Shown here: positions 52,468 to 61,683 of the stretch, in pieces
Numbering within the stretch: the stretch's first letter is position 1
How the letters are laid out: every line of letters begins with the position of its first letter
Assembly (NCBI RefSeq): GCF_031426495.1
Contig: NZ_JANPLK010000083.1
Location: forward strand, 1 to 64,000
Reading direction: 5' to 3'
DNA length: 64,000 bases
DNA from: Gemmatimonas sp.
Lineage (GTDB): Bacteria > Gemmatimonadota > Gemmatimonadetes > Gemmatimonadales > Gemmatimonadaceae
The notes under the pieces: generated by a model
Database searches by the model: none
Seen by the model: only the letters and a program-made list of their open reading frames with translations
What the model was told of the DNA's origin: nothing
Position numbers and translations under genes: made by a program

Positions 52468-54617
52468 ATGTGATGAAGGCCGTGACCGCCGCACCGCGTC
52501 CGGAACGGGCCGCCGAGCGGGCGATCGAGCGCACCACGCGCCCCGAGATCGAGCCTAACGAGACCGACGCGTCCGCCGAGACGGAGAAGAAGCGCAGCGT
52601 GTCGCGCGCCGAGTTCTCCGCCCTGCTCGCGCTCATCTCCGGCGCCGGCTCGCGCGTGCGCTCCGATCTGATTCAGCAGCTGCCGGCCGAGGGCGCGTCA
52701 CTGGTGGACAAACTGCTCGATGAAGCAGCCGCCGAGCAAACGGCCGACGAATCGACCGGTGATACGCTAACGGGTGAGGGTGCCTTTCCCGGCGAGAAGG
52801 GACTGCGAACCGCGGTGCAGCATGGCTCGCACGATCGCGCGGCCCAGCAGGCCGCGCAGGAAGTGAGTGAAGCGCTGCGCTACGGCATTCTGAATACGTC
52901 GATCGACCACGCGCGCGTCGGCAACACGCCGACCGAGTCGTCGTCGGACGACATCATCGACCTCCCCACGTACGCCAAGAATCGTGGCACCAACGGCCTG
53001 CTTGGCATCTCGCGCGCGGCGCAGCAGATCAGCGCGCAGCTTGGCAGCCAGGGAGAGATCGAAGGCGAACGCAACGCGCTCGCGGTGCTCTCGCGCATTG
53101 CAACCAAGCGCGGATCGTCGCTCGAACAGTTGATGGCTATCGGCGATGTCCGTGGCGCTGACGCCCGCGCTGCGCTGGACGCGCTGCTGGCGAAGGCAGG
53201 CACGCCGGCCGGTACCGAAATCGCGGACAGCGCAGCGGCCGCCGCCGCAGCTTCGGCTAGCGCGTCAGCCTTGGCCGCGGCCACGGCGGCCTCCGCCGCC
53301 GATCCGACCACACCGATCAAGGATCTCGACGCCGTCGCCCCGGAGCTCCGCTCGCGGGTGCAGCGTGTGATCGATCGCATGAAGGGTGAGTATGACCACG
53401 ACGTCTCGATCGTCGAGACGGCGCGCTCGCAGGAACGTCAGGACCATCTGTACGAGCAGGGACGTACGCGTCCGGGCGCCGTCGTGACATGGACGCGCGA
53501 TTCCGCGCACACGCGCGGTGACGCCGTCGATGTGATCGTGGATGGCTCGTGGGAGAACGCGCAGGGCTTCGCTCGATTGCAGCGCATCGCCAAGGAAGAA
53601 GGGCTTCGCACGCTCGGCATGAAGGACCCTGGACACCTCGAGCTCGCAAACCATGGCGAGCGCGCCCTGGCGAGCGCGGCTCCGCAGGCGTTCGACAAGG
53701 TCACGGCGGCATTTCAGCGGCAGTCGTCATCGGCCGCGCAGGCTGCATCGCAGGCCGCACCGGCTGGTGTAGCGCAGGTGGCAAGTGTGGCTGGCGTGGC
53801 GCAGGTGGCCCGCGTGGCCGACGCCAACGCTGCCCCCGCCTCGCTGGGCGAAGGCGCGGCGGCGTACGTTGCGCAGGCCAACGCGAACAAGGGCGCCAAC
53901 GGCGAACAGAATGGCAATGCGTTCGGACGTGGTGCGCGCGACGAGAACGGACATCCGATCAACGATGGCCGGAAGCTCGGTCACACGAAGCAGGACGCCG
54001 CGGGCGACACGTCGGGCTTTGGCGCGCTGCACGGCAACGGCCAGGGCAGCACGCAGACGACCGGCGCCGAGCGCGCCGCGTCGGTGGGTCAGGCGGCCGG
54101 CAGTGAGCAGGCCCAGCGCGTGTCGGAGATTCAGGCCATGCGCGCGGATGCGCCAGCCGGTCCGCTCTCTCGCATGACGCTCAATGTCGACAACGCGAAC
54201 GGGACGCAGGACCGCATCACCGTCGATCTGCGCGGCAACGTCGTGGACACGTTCATCTCGACCGACGCCTCGAGCGCCGAGCGGATGAAGCTGCGCACGG
54301 GTGAACTGCAGGAGTCGCTGAGCCGTCATGGCCTCGACGCCGAGAGCGTGCGGATCAGCGGTGCCAACAAGTCAGAGCAGCACGAGTCATCGCGAGCGAT
54401 CAGCAGCGAGCGCGATGCGCTGCGCACGAACGGCGCGACGCAGACCACGTCGGGTGAGGGCGCACAGTCCCAGAGTCAGCGCGACCGGGCGACCGGCCGC
54501 GACTGGGATAAGCAGCAGGATGCTCGCCGCGAGCAGAAGGAGCAAGCGGCGCGTGAGCAGCAGCGCGAGCAGGCGAATCAGCGCGGCTGGCAGAATCTCT
54601 TCAACGGGACCAAGTGA
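52464..54617 (+). CDS. fliK: FliK-type hook-length protein with embedded M15 peptidoglycan peptidase domain
   Basis: 717 residues. The N-terminal ~280 are Ala/Glu/Ser-rich. Residues ~290-395 match the M15C/VanY-like peptidase fold: RSQERQDHLYEQGRTRPG, the zinc motif S-x-H-x-x-G-x-A-x-D (H349, D356) and a second His in DPGHLEL (H391). A disordered Ala/Gly stretch follows. Residues ~569-635 (LSRMTLNVDNANGTQDRITV, ELQESLSRHGLDAESVRISG) fit the FliK C-terminal switch domain. Placement between motE and flgD is the normal fliK position. A peptidase inside the hook-length ruler would replace the separate FlgJ muramidase, absent here. Activity is inferred. Confidence 0.8.
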   Translation: MNVMKAVTAAPRPERAAERAIERTTRPEIEPNETDASAETEKKRSVSRAEFSALLALISGAGSRVRSDLIQQLPAEGASLVDKLLDEAAAEQTADESTGDTLTGEGAFPGEKGLRTAVQHGSHDRAAQQAAQEVSEALRYGILNTSIDHARVGNTPTESSSDDIIDLPTYAKNRGTNGLLGISRAAQQISAQLGSQGEIEGERNALAVLSRIATKRGSSLEQLMAIGDVRGADARAALDALLAKAGTPAGTEIADSAAAAAAASASASALAAATAASAADPTTPIKDLDAVAPELRSRVQRVIDRMKGEYDHDVSIVETARSQERQDHLYEQGRTRPGAVVTWTRDSAHTRGDAVDVIVDGSWENAQGFARLQRIAKEEGLRTLGMKDPGHLELANHGERALASAAPQAFDKVTAAFQRQSSSAAQAASQAAPAGVAQVASVAGVAQVARVADANAAPASLGEGAAAYVAQANANKGANGEQNGNAFGRGARDENGHPINDGRKLGHTKQDAAGDTSGFGALHGNGQGSTQTTGAERAASVGQAAGSEQAQRVSEIQAMRADAPAGPLSRMTLNVDNANGTQDRITVDLRGNVVDTFISTDASSAERMKLRTGELQESLSRHGLDAESVRISGANKSEQHESSRAISSERDALRTNGATQTTSGEGAQSQSQRDRATGRDWDKQQDARREQKEQAAREQQREQANQRGWQNLFNGTK

Positions 54618-55426
54618 TGATCACCGCTACGCGGAACGTCGCCAGCGCGTTTGATCCGAGCACGATCAAGCCGAGCTACGCCACGACGGACACGACGACG
54701 GGCGCGACGCCGCCGGTCGGTGCGGCCGAACCGTCGGCGAAGGTGAGTGGACTGGCCAAGACGAGCGCGATGGGCCAGGACGAGTTCCTCAAGATGCTCG
54801 TGGCACAGCTGAAGAATCAGGATCCCCTGAATCCGATGGACGGCAAGGACATGGCGGCGCAACTCGCCCAGTTCTCGACCGTCGAGCAGCTGATCACGAT
54901 GAACAAGTCGATGGAGGCGCAGGCGGCGTCGGCCGGTGCCACCGCCGAAGCGATCAAGTCGCTCGAGACCACGCAGAACGAGCGCGCCGACGAACTCGCG
55001 CAGCTCATCGAAGGACAGATGGCGATGGGCACCGTCGGCAAGATCGGCGTGACCACGGGTAACACCACGTTCCTCGACAAGGCCGGCAACGGTACGATCG
55101 TGGTGGACAGCGGCACCATGAAGGGCGGCGCGCGCGTCAGCCTGGTGAACGAGAAGGGCCAGACCGTCAGCACCATCAGTCTGGGCGAAGTGAAGGGCGG
55201 GCAGATGTCGTTTGAACTTGGCGACTACGCGCAGACACCACCGCTCCCCGCCGGCAAGTACACGTACAAGTTCGAGGTCGCAACGGATGGCGGCCAGTGG
55301 CAAGCAGCGAAGACGTACACGGCCGGACGGATTACCGGCATGCGGTACGAAAGCGGCAACCCCATCCTGATCATCGGCGATTCACTCAGCGTGCCGATGT
55401 CGCAGCTCACCCAAGTGCGCGCCTGA
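54617..55426 (+). CDS. flgD: FlgD, hook cap/scaffold
   Basis: 269 residues. The conserved block is QDEFLKMLVAQLKNQDPLNP, then MAAQLAQFSTVEQL. The C-terminal half is FlgD_ig/FlnD-like (GKYTYKFEVATDGGQW). The ATG overlaps the fliK stop by one base; SD is not obvious, so coupling is likely. Confidence 0.94.
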   Translation: MITATRNVASAFDPSTIKPSYATTDTTTGATPPVGAAEPSAKVSGLAKTSAMGQDEFLKMLVAQLKNQDPLNPMDGKDMAAQLAQFSTVEQLITMNKSMEAQAASAGATAEAIKSLETTQNERADELAQLIEGQMAMGTVGKIGVTTGNTTFLDKAGNGTIVVDSGTMKGGARVSLVNEKGQTVSTISLGEVKGGQMSFELGDYAQTPPLPAGKYTYKFEVATDGGQWQAAKTYTAGRITGMRYESGNPILIIGDSLSVPMSQLTQVRA

Positions 55427-55456
55427 TCGCGACCTGACCCACGAGGATTTTTTCAC

Positions 55457-56977
55457 ATGCTTCGTTCTCTCTTTGCCGGTGTGTCCGGCCTGCGCAACAA
55501 CCAGGTGCGCATGGACGTGATCGGTAACAACATTGCGAACGTGAACACGGTGGCCTTCAAGGCGGGCCGTGTCACGTTCAAGGAAGGCTTCGCACAGCTG
55601 CTGCAGGGCGCGAGCCGTCCGCCTGGAGACCAGGGTGGTATCAACCCGGTCCAGATCGGCCTCGGCATGCAGATCGGCTCGATCGACCAGATTTTCAATC
55701 AGGGCAATCTCGAAACGACCGGCTTGAACACCGACGTCGCGATTCAGGGCGACTCGTTCTTCGTCGTGCGAAAGGGCAACCAGAGCTTCTACACGCGCGC
55801 CGGCAACTTCCAGGTGGACGCGAACGGTCAGATGGTGTCGCCGGCCAACGGCTTCATCGTGCAGGGTCGCATGTATGACAACGGCATTCTGCAGGATGGT
55901 ATTCAGGACATTCGCTTGCCGTTCGGCCAGAAGGTGTCGGCCAAGCCGACGACCGAAGCCGTGCTGGCGGGCAACCTGAACGCCTCAGCCCCCGTGTTCC
56001 AGGGCGACTTCCAGGATCCGATCGATCGCGCGCTGCCGATCAACGAGAAGTCGTGGACGGAGTCGCAGATCGCCGTGTTTGACTCGCAGGGTACGAAGCG
56101 TGACATCAAGATTCAGATGTGGAAGACCGGCCCGAACTCGTGGGATTGGCAGATCGATCCGATCGCCTCGGGCGTCATCGAGAACTTCCAGACGGATTCG
56201 AACTCGCCGCCCTCTGACATCGAGCTCCCGACGCCGACCGCCGGCTACGAAATCCTGCCGGCCAACGTGAAGGTGTACAGCTCGTCGGGCACCGAATACT
56301 TGTCGCCGGCCGATTACAGCTTCTCCAGTGGTCCGCCGCCGGCCGTGCAGTTCACGACCAGCATGCCGTCGAGCTCCGAAATCAAGATCTCGTACTTCAT
56401 GAGCCCGACCGCAGCAACGGCGAGCGAGAACAGTGGCACGTTCACGTTCGACAGCGCCGGCATCATGAACACCAACATCTCGGCCGCGATCAACTTCGCG
56501 GTGCCGGGTGCGAATCCGGTGCAGCTCAACCTCAAACTCAACGGCGGCGTCAGCGGCCTCACGCAGTTCGCCTCCACGGCGTCGACCGCCGTGCTCCGTG
56601 ACCAGAACGGCTACACCGCCGGTACGCTGCAGAACTTCAGCATCGACCGCTTCGGTCTGATCACCGGCTTCTTCACCAACGGTACCACGTCGTCGCTGGC
56701 CAAGATCGTCCTCGCCGACTTCAACAATCCGAGCGGCATGCTCCGCATCGGCGACAACATGTACCAGGAGTCGGCCAACTCCGGCGGCGCCGTCCTCGGC
56801 TTCGCGCTCGAAGGCTCGCAGTCGCAGCTCACCAGCGGCGCGCTCGAAATGTCCAACGTCGACCTCGCGCAGGAATTCACGAACATGATCGTGGCCCAGC
56901 GTGGCTTCCAGGCCAACGGCAAGGTCGTCTCGACCTCCGACGAAATGCTTCAGGAGCTGATGAGCATCAAGCGCTAA
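55457..56977 (+). CDS. flgE: FlgE, flagellar hook protein
   Basis: 506 residues. The N-terminal rod/hook motif is NNIANVNTVAFKAGRVTFKE. The C-terminal block AQEFTNMIVAQRGFQANGKV plus DEMLQELMSI is canonical. The middle carries the FlgE D1/D2 regions (VLAGNLNASAPV). SD GAGG 5' of the ATG. Last gene of the flgB operon; a terminator follows. Confidence 0.96.
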   Translation: MLRSLFAGVSGLRNNQVRMDVIGNNIANVNTVAFKAGRVTFKEGFAQLLQGASRPPGDQGGINPVQIGLGMQIGSIDQIFNQGNLETTGLNTDVAIQGDSFFVVRKGNQSFYTRAGNFQVDANGQMVSPANGFIVQGRMYDNGILQDGIQDIRLPFGQKVSAKPTTEAVLAGNLNASAPVFQGDFQDPIDRALPINEKSWTESQIAVFDSQGTKRDIKIQMWKTGPNSWDWQIDPIASGVIENFQTDSNSPPSDIELPTPTAGYEILPANVKVYSSSGTEYLSPADYSFSSGPPPAVQFTTSMPSSSEIKISYFMSPTAATASENSGTFTFDSAGIMNTNISAAINFAVPGANPVQLNLKLNGGVSGLTQFASTASTAVLRDQNGYTAGTLQNFSIDRFGLITGFFTNGTTSSLAKIVLADFNNPSGMLRIGDNMYQESANSGGAVLGFALEGSQSQLTSGALEMSNVDLAQEFTNMIVAQRGFQANGKVVSTSDEMLQELMSIKR

Positions 56978-57038
56978 CCGGGTGACCCGATTCGGGTCAA
57001 CCGGATAGGCTGGACCGCCCGGACTCGGGGGGCCAGAA

Positions 57039-57080
57039 GGCGGAGGATGGGGCACGCACGGGCCCTCATCCTCCGCCTTT
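57039..57080 (+). terminator. Intrinsic terminator after flgE
   Basis: Perfect 11-bp stem GGCGGAGGATG / CATCCTCCGCC with a 17-nt loop (itself able to pair GGGC/GCCC), followed by TTT. 62 nt after the flgE stop. Confidence 0.8.
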
Positions 57081-57093
57081 GGCGTTTCCGGCC

Positions 57094-57108
57094 CGGCAGA
57101 AAGTGCCG
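57094..57108. promoter_or_regulatory. ftr-like enhancer site upstream of fliL
   Basis: CGGCA-GAAAG-TGCCG, exact inverted repeat, 130 bp before the sigma-54 promoter at 57239. Just beyond the flgE terminator. Confidence 0.7.
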
Positions 57109-57208
57109 GAATGAGTAAAAAGGACCGGCATACTTCAGTGATGTACGCCGTACGTTTTGACGAGTCTCAATGCGCAGAAGTCGTGCAAGCCGTTGTGGTT
57201 CATCTTCT

Positions 57209-57236
57209 TACACCATACTCCCTACTCCGTAGTCAT
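57209..57236. repeat. Short heptad repeat array before the fliL promoter
   Basis: Four 7-bp units (TACACCA, TACTCCC, TACTCCG, TAGTCAT) of the same family as the array at 10333, ending 2 bp before the sigma-54 -24 element. The gap 56978-57302 holds only this, the terminator, the ftr-like site and the promoter. Confidence 0.65.
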
Positions 57237-57238
57237 CG

Positions 57239-57254
57239 TGGCCTGGGTCCTGCT
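57239..57254 (+). promoter_or_regulatory. Sigma-54 promoter of the fliL-M-N-OP operon
   Basis: TGGCCTGGGTCCTGCT: GG (57240) and GC (57252) separated by 10 nt, followed by TTTT-type bases. 49 nt before the fliL ATG. Confidence 0.75.
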
Positions 57255-57302
57255 TTTAGAGAGGTCGTAGCACTCCCTCTGTCCGACTCGACGAACCGAT
57301 CC

Positions 57303-57872
57303 ATGGCTAACGAAACCCCGCAGGCTCCAGAAGGCGCACCCGCTGCGCCTACCAAAGCAAAACTCCCGATGCTGATCGGCATGGTTGCCGTCGGTCTGGC
57401 GCTGGGTGGTGGTACCGGGGCAGCGGTACTCGGACCGATGGTTGCCAAGAAAATGGGCAAGGTCACGCCGATCGCCGCCGCTGCGGATAGCGCGCACGGC
57501 GGGGACGCGGCGGCGGCCGACGGCGAGCATGCTGCACCCGCCGAGGGTGGCAAGGAAGGCGGAGCCGCCGAGGCCGCGATCCACGTGCTCGACAACATGG
57601 TACTGAACCCGGCCGGCAGTGGTGGCTCGCGCTACCTCCTGCTCACCGTCGCGATCGAAGTCGGCTCGCCCGCCGCGATCGAGAGCTTCAAGGCACGCGA
57701 CGCGGAACTGCGCGACATCGTGCTGACCACGCTGGGCACGAAGCCCGTCGAGCAGCTCACCGACATGGCCACGCGCGAACAGTTCAAGGTCGAAATCATA
57801 AAGGCGGTGGACGAGCGCTTCGGCAAGAAGTCGGTGAAGCGCATCTACTTCCCGCAGTTCGTCGTTCAGTAA
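57303..57872 (+). CDS. fliL: FliL, stator-associated basal body protein
   Basis: 189 residues. Cytoplasmic Pro/Ala tail, one helix (LPMLIGMVAVGLALGGGTGA), an Ala/Gly/His linker (DSAHGGDAAAADGEHA), and the stomatin-like FliL domain (RYLLLTVAIEVGSPAAIESF, ending VKRIYFPQFVVQ). ATG 57303 used; the upstream frame passes through the heptad repeat and promoter. 22 nt before fliM. Confidence 0.9.
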   Translation: MANETPQAPEGAPAAPTKAKLPMLIGMVAVGLALGGGTGAAVLGPMVAKKMGKVTPIAAAADSAHGGDAAAADGEHAAPAEGGKEGGAAEAAIHVLDNMVLNPAGSGGSRYLLLTVAIEVGSPAAIESFKARDAELRDIVLTTLGTKPVEQLTDMATREQFKVEIIKAVDERFGKKSVKRIYFPQFVVQ

Positions 57873-57894
57873 GTCACGCCGCGCCGACCACACG

Positions 57895-58893
57895 ATGAGC
57901 TCCGAAACTCTCAGCCAGCATGACATCGACCGCCTCCTCGGTGGCGGCTCCCGCCAGTCGCCGACGGCGGCAGCGGCGATGGACGTGCAGGTGTACGACT
58001 TCCGTCGTCCGCACCGCGTCTCCAAGGAACGCCTTCGCACCCTCGAAGCGATGTACGAGCGCCTGGTGAAGGGCCTGGAAGCGTGGCTCATCTCGCGTGT
58101 GCGCGGACAGATCGAAGTCCGACTACAAAGCGTCGAGCAGTTCTCGTTCGGTGAGTTCACGCTCTCGCTGCCGATGCCCTGCTCGTCATTCATTTTCGAC
58201 ATCACGGGCACGGGGCAGAAGGGCGTCATCGACGTCGGCCCCGAGTTCAGCACCTACATCATTGATCGCCTGTTCGGTGGCGAGGGCACGGGCAGCGCGC
58301 TCACGCGTGCGCTGACCCCCATCGAGCGGATGGCCGTCCGGTCAGTCGCCGACAAGGTCAGCGGACTCCTGCAGGAGATCTGGCAGGACCATGTCGCGAT
58401 GGATCTCAACATCACGGGCTTCGAGTCGTCGCCCGAAATCCTGCAGGTCGTCAACCGCGAAGACCCCGTACTCGTGGCGAACGTCGAGTTCACCACCGGC
58501 AACGTGAGCAGCCTGCTCCTGATCTGCCTGCCCTTCTCGGTGCTCGACAAGTTCTTCACGTCGAGTGGACAGCAACGCAATGCGCTGCTCACCACCAGCG
58601 ATCAGGAACGCGAGACCACGCGCCTTCGCAGCGAGACCGCGCTCCGCGCCACGAAGGTGCCGCTCACGGCGCGCCTTCCTGACTTCCAGCTCTCGATGCG
58701 TGACATCGCCGGCATTACCGAAGGCACCATCATCCCCACCGGCATTCCGACCGACGCGCGCGTCATTGTGCGCGCCGGCACGCAGGAACGCTTCATCGGC
58801 CATCCGGGCCGCGTAAGCGGAAATCTCGCGGTGCGCATCCTCGATGCCGTACCCAGCGCCACGACCTCAGACCCACGGACGACCTCCGCATGA
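57895..58893 (+). CDS. fliM: FliM, flagellar motor switch protein
   Basis: 332 residues. The N-terminal CheY-P-binding motif is LSQHDIDRLLGG. The middle domain (GQKGVIDVGPEFSTYIIDRL) and C-terminal SpoA part (SMRDIAGITEGTIIPTGIP) are complete. ATGA overlap with fliN. Confidence 0.96.
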   Translation: MSSETLSQHDIDRLLGGGSRQSPTAAAAMDVQVYDFRRPHRVSKERLRTLEAMYERLVKGLEAWLISRVRGQIEVRLQSVEQFSFGEFTLSLPMPCSSFIFDITGTGQKGVIDVGPEFSTYIIDRLFGGEGTGSALTRALTPIERMAVRSVADKVSGLLQEIWQDHVAMDLNITGFESSPEILQVVNREDPVLVANVEFTTGNVSSLLLICLPFSVLDKFFTSSGQQRNALLTTSDQERETTRLRSETALRATKVPLTARLPDFQLSMRDIAGITEGTIIPTGIPTDARVIVRAGTQERFIGHPGRVSGNLAVRILDAVPSATTSDPRTTSA

Positions 58894-59318
58894 ACCCCGC
58901 CGAAATCGACGCGCTCGTCGCCAGCGCGCAGGCCGCCAAGGCGGCTGGTCAGCCCATCTCGTCGCTCATGGACGAATCAGCCACGCCCTCCGCGGCGCCG
59001 GTGCGCGCACCGCAGCTCACCGAGTTCGAGCAGACGATGATGAGCACCACGGAGGTGCCGATCGGCATGCTCCTGGATCTCACCCTCCCCGTCTCCATCG
59101 AACTGGGTCGCACCTCGATGACGGTGCAGGAAATTCTGCGCCTCGGTCGTGGCTCCGTGATTCAGCTCGACCGACTCGCCGGTGAGCCCATCGACATCTA
59201 TGTCGGCGACCGCCGCTTCGCGGAAGGCGAAGTCGTGGTGCTCGGCGAACACTTCGGCGTGCGCATCACGCGCGTGCTGGCCAATCCGGCCGCCTCCAGC
59301 GCTGCCAACGCCGCGTAA
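58890..59318 (+). CDS. fliN: FliN, flagellar motor switch protein
   Basis: 142 residues. The SpoA domain is complete: VPIGMLLDLTLPVSIELGRT, then LRLGRGSVIQLDRLAGEPID and VVLGEHFGVRITRVL. The N-terminal ~45 residues are a flexible tail. Located between fliM and the fliO-fliP fusion. Confidence 0.95.
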   Translation: MNPAEIDALVASAQAAKAAGQPISSLMDESATPSAAPVRAPQLTEFEQTMMSTTEVPIGMLLDLTLPVSIELGRTSMTVQEILRLGRGSVIQLDRLAGEPIDIYVGDRRFAEGEVVVLGEHFGVRITRVLANPAASSAANAA

Positions 59319-59326
59319 GACCTGAC

Positions 59327-61144
59327 ATGCTGACCGCTGCACTCGGTGTCGTCGCTGCTCTCGCCTTCGTCCTCGGACTTGGCGCCGTCTGTCTCTGGGC
59401 GCTCAAGCGCTTCGGAGCCGGCGCCCTCGCCTCGAAAACGCGTGTGCCGTTGGAAGTCGTGCAGCGCATTCCGCTGGGCCCGAAGACGGGGCTCGCCGTG
59501 GTGCGCGTGGGAGAACGGGTGATGGCGCTCTCGGTCGGCGAAGGTGGTGTCCGTCAGCTGTTCGAACTCGATGAAGTCGACCGCCAGCGCGTGATTGCGA
59601 CCAGCACGTTGCCGGTGCCGATGGTCTCCAGCGCGGCTGCTTCCGCGTCGTTCTCCATGCCGACCGCACTGCCTTCGGCCTTGCCGGGCATGTTCGGCGC
59701 GATGTTCCGCCGCTCACTCAACGCCACGAATGTGCAGGCCGCGATGTCGGAGGCGGATGCCGAGCACCTTGGCGCGTTCTTGGTGCCCAGTGCGCCGCGC
59801 GTCGCCGTGTTGCCGTTCTCGTCGGCCGAGCCGAGCGAAGTCCCCGCATTTCTGACGGCCGCCGTGACCACGCGCCGCGGAGAGGCGATCACGTATACGC
59901 CGCAGTCGGCGACGTCTTCCACGCAGCAGGCCGATCGCGACTTCCGGGCGATGCTCGGCATTTCGTTGGGCGGCGCGACGCGTCTCGCGACCTTCGCCGC
60001 CGCGATGTTCCTGCTCGGCGCCACGTCGCTGAGCGCGCAGGCCGCAACCCAGAGTACGCCGCCGCGGCCGGCCACGCCGGCAGCCGCGGCGGCCGCGCCC
60101 ACGCCACTCCAAGCACCGGCACTGCCGGGTGCCCCCGCGACGACGACCACGCTGGCCGCGCCGACGGCACCGGGTGCGCCCGACTTTTCGCTGCCGGCCT
60201 CGCTGCAGAGCGTGACGCAGGACCTCGTGCAAAAGGCCGCGGCGGCAGAAGCGGCCACCAAGCCCGCCGCCGCAAAGCCCAAGAGCCGCAATTCGCGCCT
60301 GGGCGCAACGCCAGGCGCCGACAACGGGGCCGTGCTGACGGCGCAGGCCGCCGCGTCGCGCCGTCCGATGTCACAGATGGTGGACGACTCGGCCCGCGAC
60401 GCGAGCGGACGCGCCAACACCGCGTCACCGGCGCCGGTCGGCACCGACGATGCGATCATGCGCATGATGCCGCAGATGGATGTGAAGCTCGGCGGCGACG
60501 GCGAGACCGGTGGCCTGCGCCTGAACGGCACCGTCGGCATCGTGGTCATGATGGGGCTGCTCACGCTGCTCCCCACCCTGCTGCTCATGATGACGGGCTT
60601 CACCCGCATCCTGATCGTGCTGCACTTCCTGAAGCAGGCGATGGGTACGCAGAGTGCGCCGCCGGCGCACCTGCTGGCCGGCATGGCGCTGCTGCTGACG
60701 GGCTTCGTGATGACGCCCACGCTCACGCAAGTGAATCGCCAGGCTATTGAGCCTTGGCTCGAAGGCAAGATGACGCAGGTCGAGATGATGAAGACCGGCG
60801 TGAAGCCGATGCGCGAGTTCATGCTGCGTCAGACCCGCGAATCGGATCTCAAGACGTTCGTCGAAATGAGCCGGATGCCGCGCCCGAACACCGTGGACGA
60901 TGTGCCGCTGCACGTCTTGATGTCGGCCTTCGTGGCCAGCGAACTGCGTACGGCCTTCCAAATCGGATTCGCCATTTATCTGCCGTTCATCATCATCGAT
61001 GCCGTCGTCGCCTCGGTGCTCATGAGTATGGGCATGATGATGCTGCCACCAGCGATGATCTCACTGCCCTTCAAGTTGTTGCTCTTCGTGCTGGTCGATG
61101 GATGGACGCTCACCATCACGAGCCTCGTGCAGAGCTTCAAGTAG
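59327..61144 (+). CDS. fliOP: FliO-FliP fusion, flagellar export gate
   Basis: 605 residues in one frame. Residues 1-100 are FliO: an N-terminal helix (LGVVAALAFVLGLGAVCLWA) and the small SpoA-like beta domain (LEVVQRIPLGPKTGLAVVRV). Residues 100-380 form a low-complexity linker, with one hydrophobic segment at ~219-239 (RLATFAAAMFLLGATSLSAQ, then AA), which looks like the FliP signal peptide with an A-Q-A cleavage site. Residues 385-605 are FliP (GTVGIVVMMGLLTLLPTLLL, RILIVLHFLKQAMGTQ, LPFKLLLFVLVDGW). In most bacteria fliO and fliP are separate genes. Confidence 0.92.
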   Translation: MLTAALGVVAALAFVLGLGAVCLWALKRFGAGALASKTRVPLEVVQRIPLGPKTGLAVVRVGERVMALSVGEGGVRQLFELDEVDRQRVIATSTLPVPMVSSAAASASFSMPTALPSALPGMFGAMFRRSLNATNVQAAMSEADAEHLGAFLVPSAPRVAVLPFSSAEPSEVPAFLTAAVTTRRGEAITYTPQSATSSTQQADRDFRAMLGISLGGATRLATFAAAMFLLGATSLSAQAATQSTPPRPATPAAAAAAPTPLQAPALPGAPATTTTLAAPTAPGAPDFSLPASLQSVTQDLVQKAAAAEAATKPAAAKPKSRNSRLGATPGADNGAVLTAQAAASRRPMSQMVDDSARDASGRANTASPAPVGTDDAIMRMMPQMDVKLGGDGETGGLRLNGTVGIVVMMGLLTLLPTLLLMMTGFTRILIVLHFLKQAMGTQSAPPAHLLAGMALLLTGFVMTPTLTQVNRQAIEPWLEGKMTQVEMMKTGVKPMREFMLRQTRESDLKTFVEMSRMPRPNTVDDVPLHVLMSAFVASELRTAFQIGFAIYLPFIIIDAVVASVLMSMGMMMLPPAMISLPFKLLLFVLVDGWTLTITSLVQSFK

Positions 61145-61511
61145 TCGCCGTCGGGAACGCGTCGGCGATTCCCTGATCGTTGCGGTCTCTAACGAAGAAA
61201 TCATCTCAATGATCGGACCGTCCGTCCGAATGCGCTCAAGTGAGTAGGCCACTGCTCCGTGATTCGGAGATGTCCAGGATTGTACAGAAGCGAGACAACG
61301 AAAATCGGGGCGACGCTGCCTCCACACCGCAAGCGACACGAGCCGGAGTGGGCCGTGTCTTTCGCTGTGTGCGCCCCATCAAGGGCACCTGCGGCTTTCT
61401 CCGCGACGGATCGCTCGGTGTGTCCCCCGATCTCACATCTGCGCGACTGCGACTGAATCACGTGATTCGCGGCATGCTCATTCACATCGAAGCGCCCGGC
61501 CGCGCGACACG

Positions 61512-61658
61512 CTGCCGGAGACCTGCTCTCTCGGCCTGCCCGTCGTGGTGGAAGGCGCCGATTACCGCTTCCGTTTCCCCGGCTCCGCGCCGGTGCGCCG
61601 GTCCACGTTCAAGGCCGATGACGAGCTGATCGTGGTGACGGTGATGGCGCGGGCTTAG
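61512..61658 (+). pseudogene. Possible C-terminal remnant of a lost gene
   Basis: A 48-codon protein-like stretch ending in TAG: begins LPETCSLGLPVVVEGADYRF and ends KADDELIVVTVMARA. It has no in-frame start. A different frame just upstream (MLIHIEAPGRA) could be its broken continuation, so a frameshift is possible. Not recognised. Confidence 0.3.
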
Positions 61659-61683
61659 CGGAGGTTGGTCAGCCGGCACTGAA

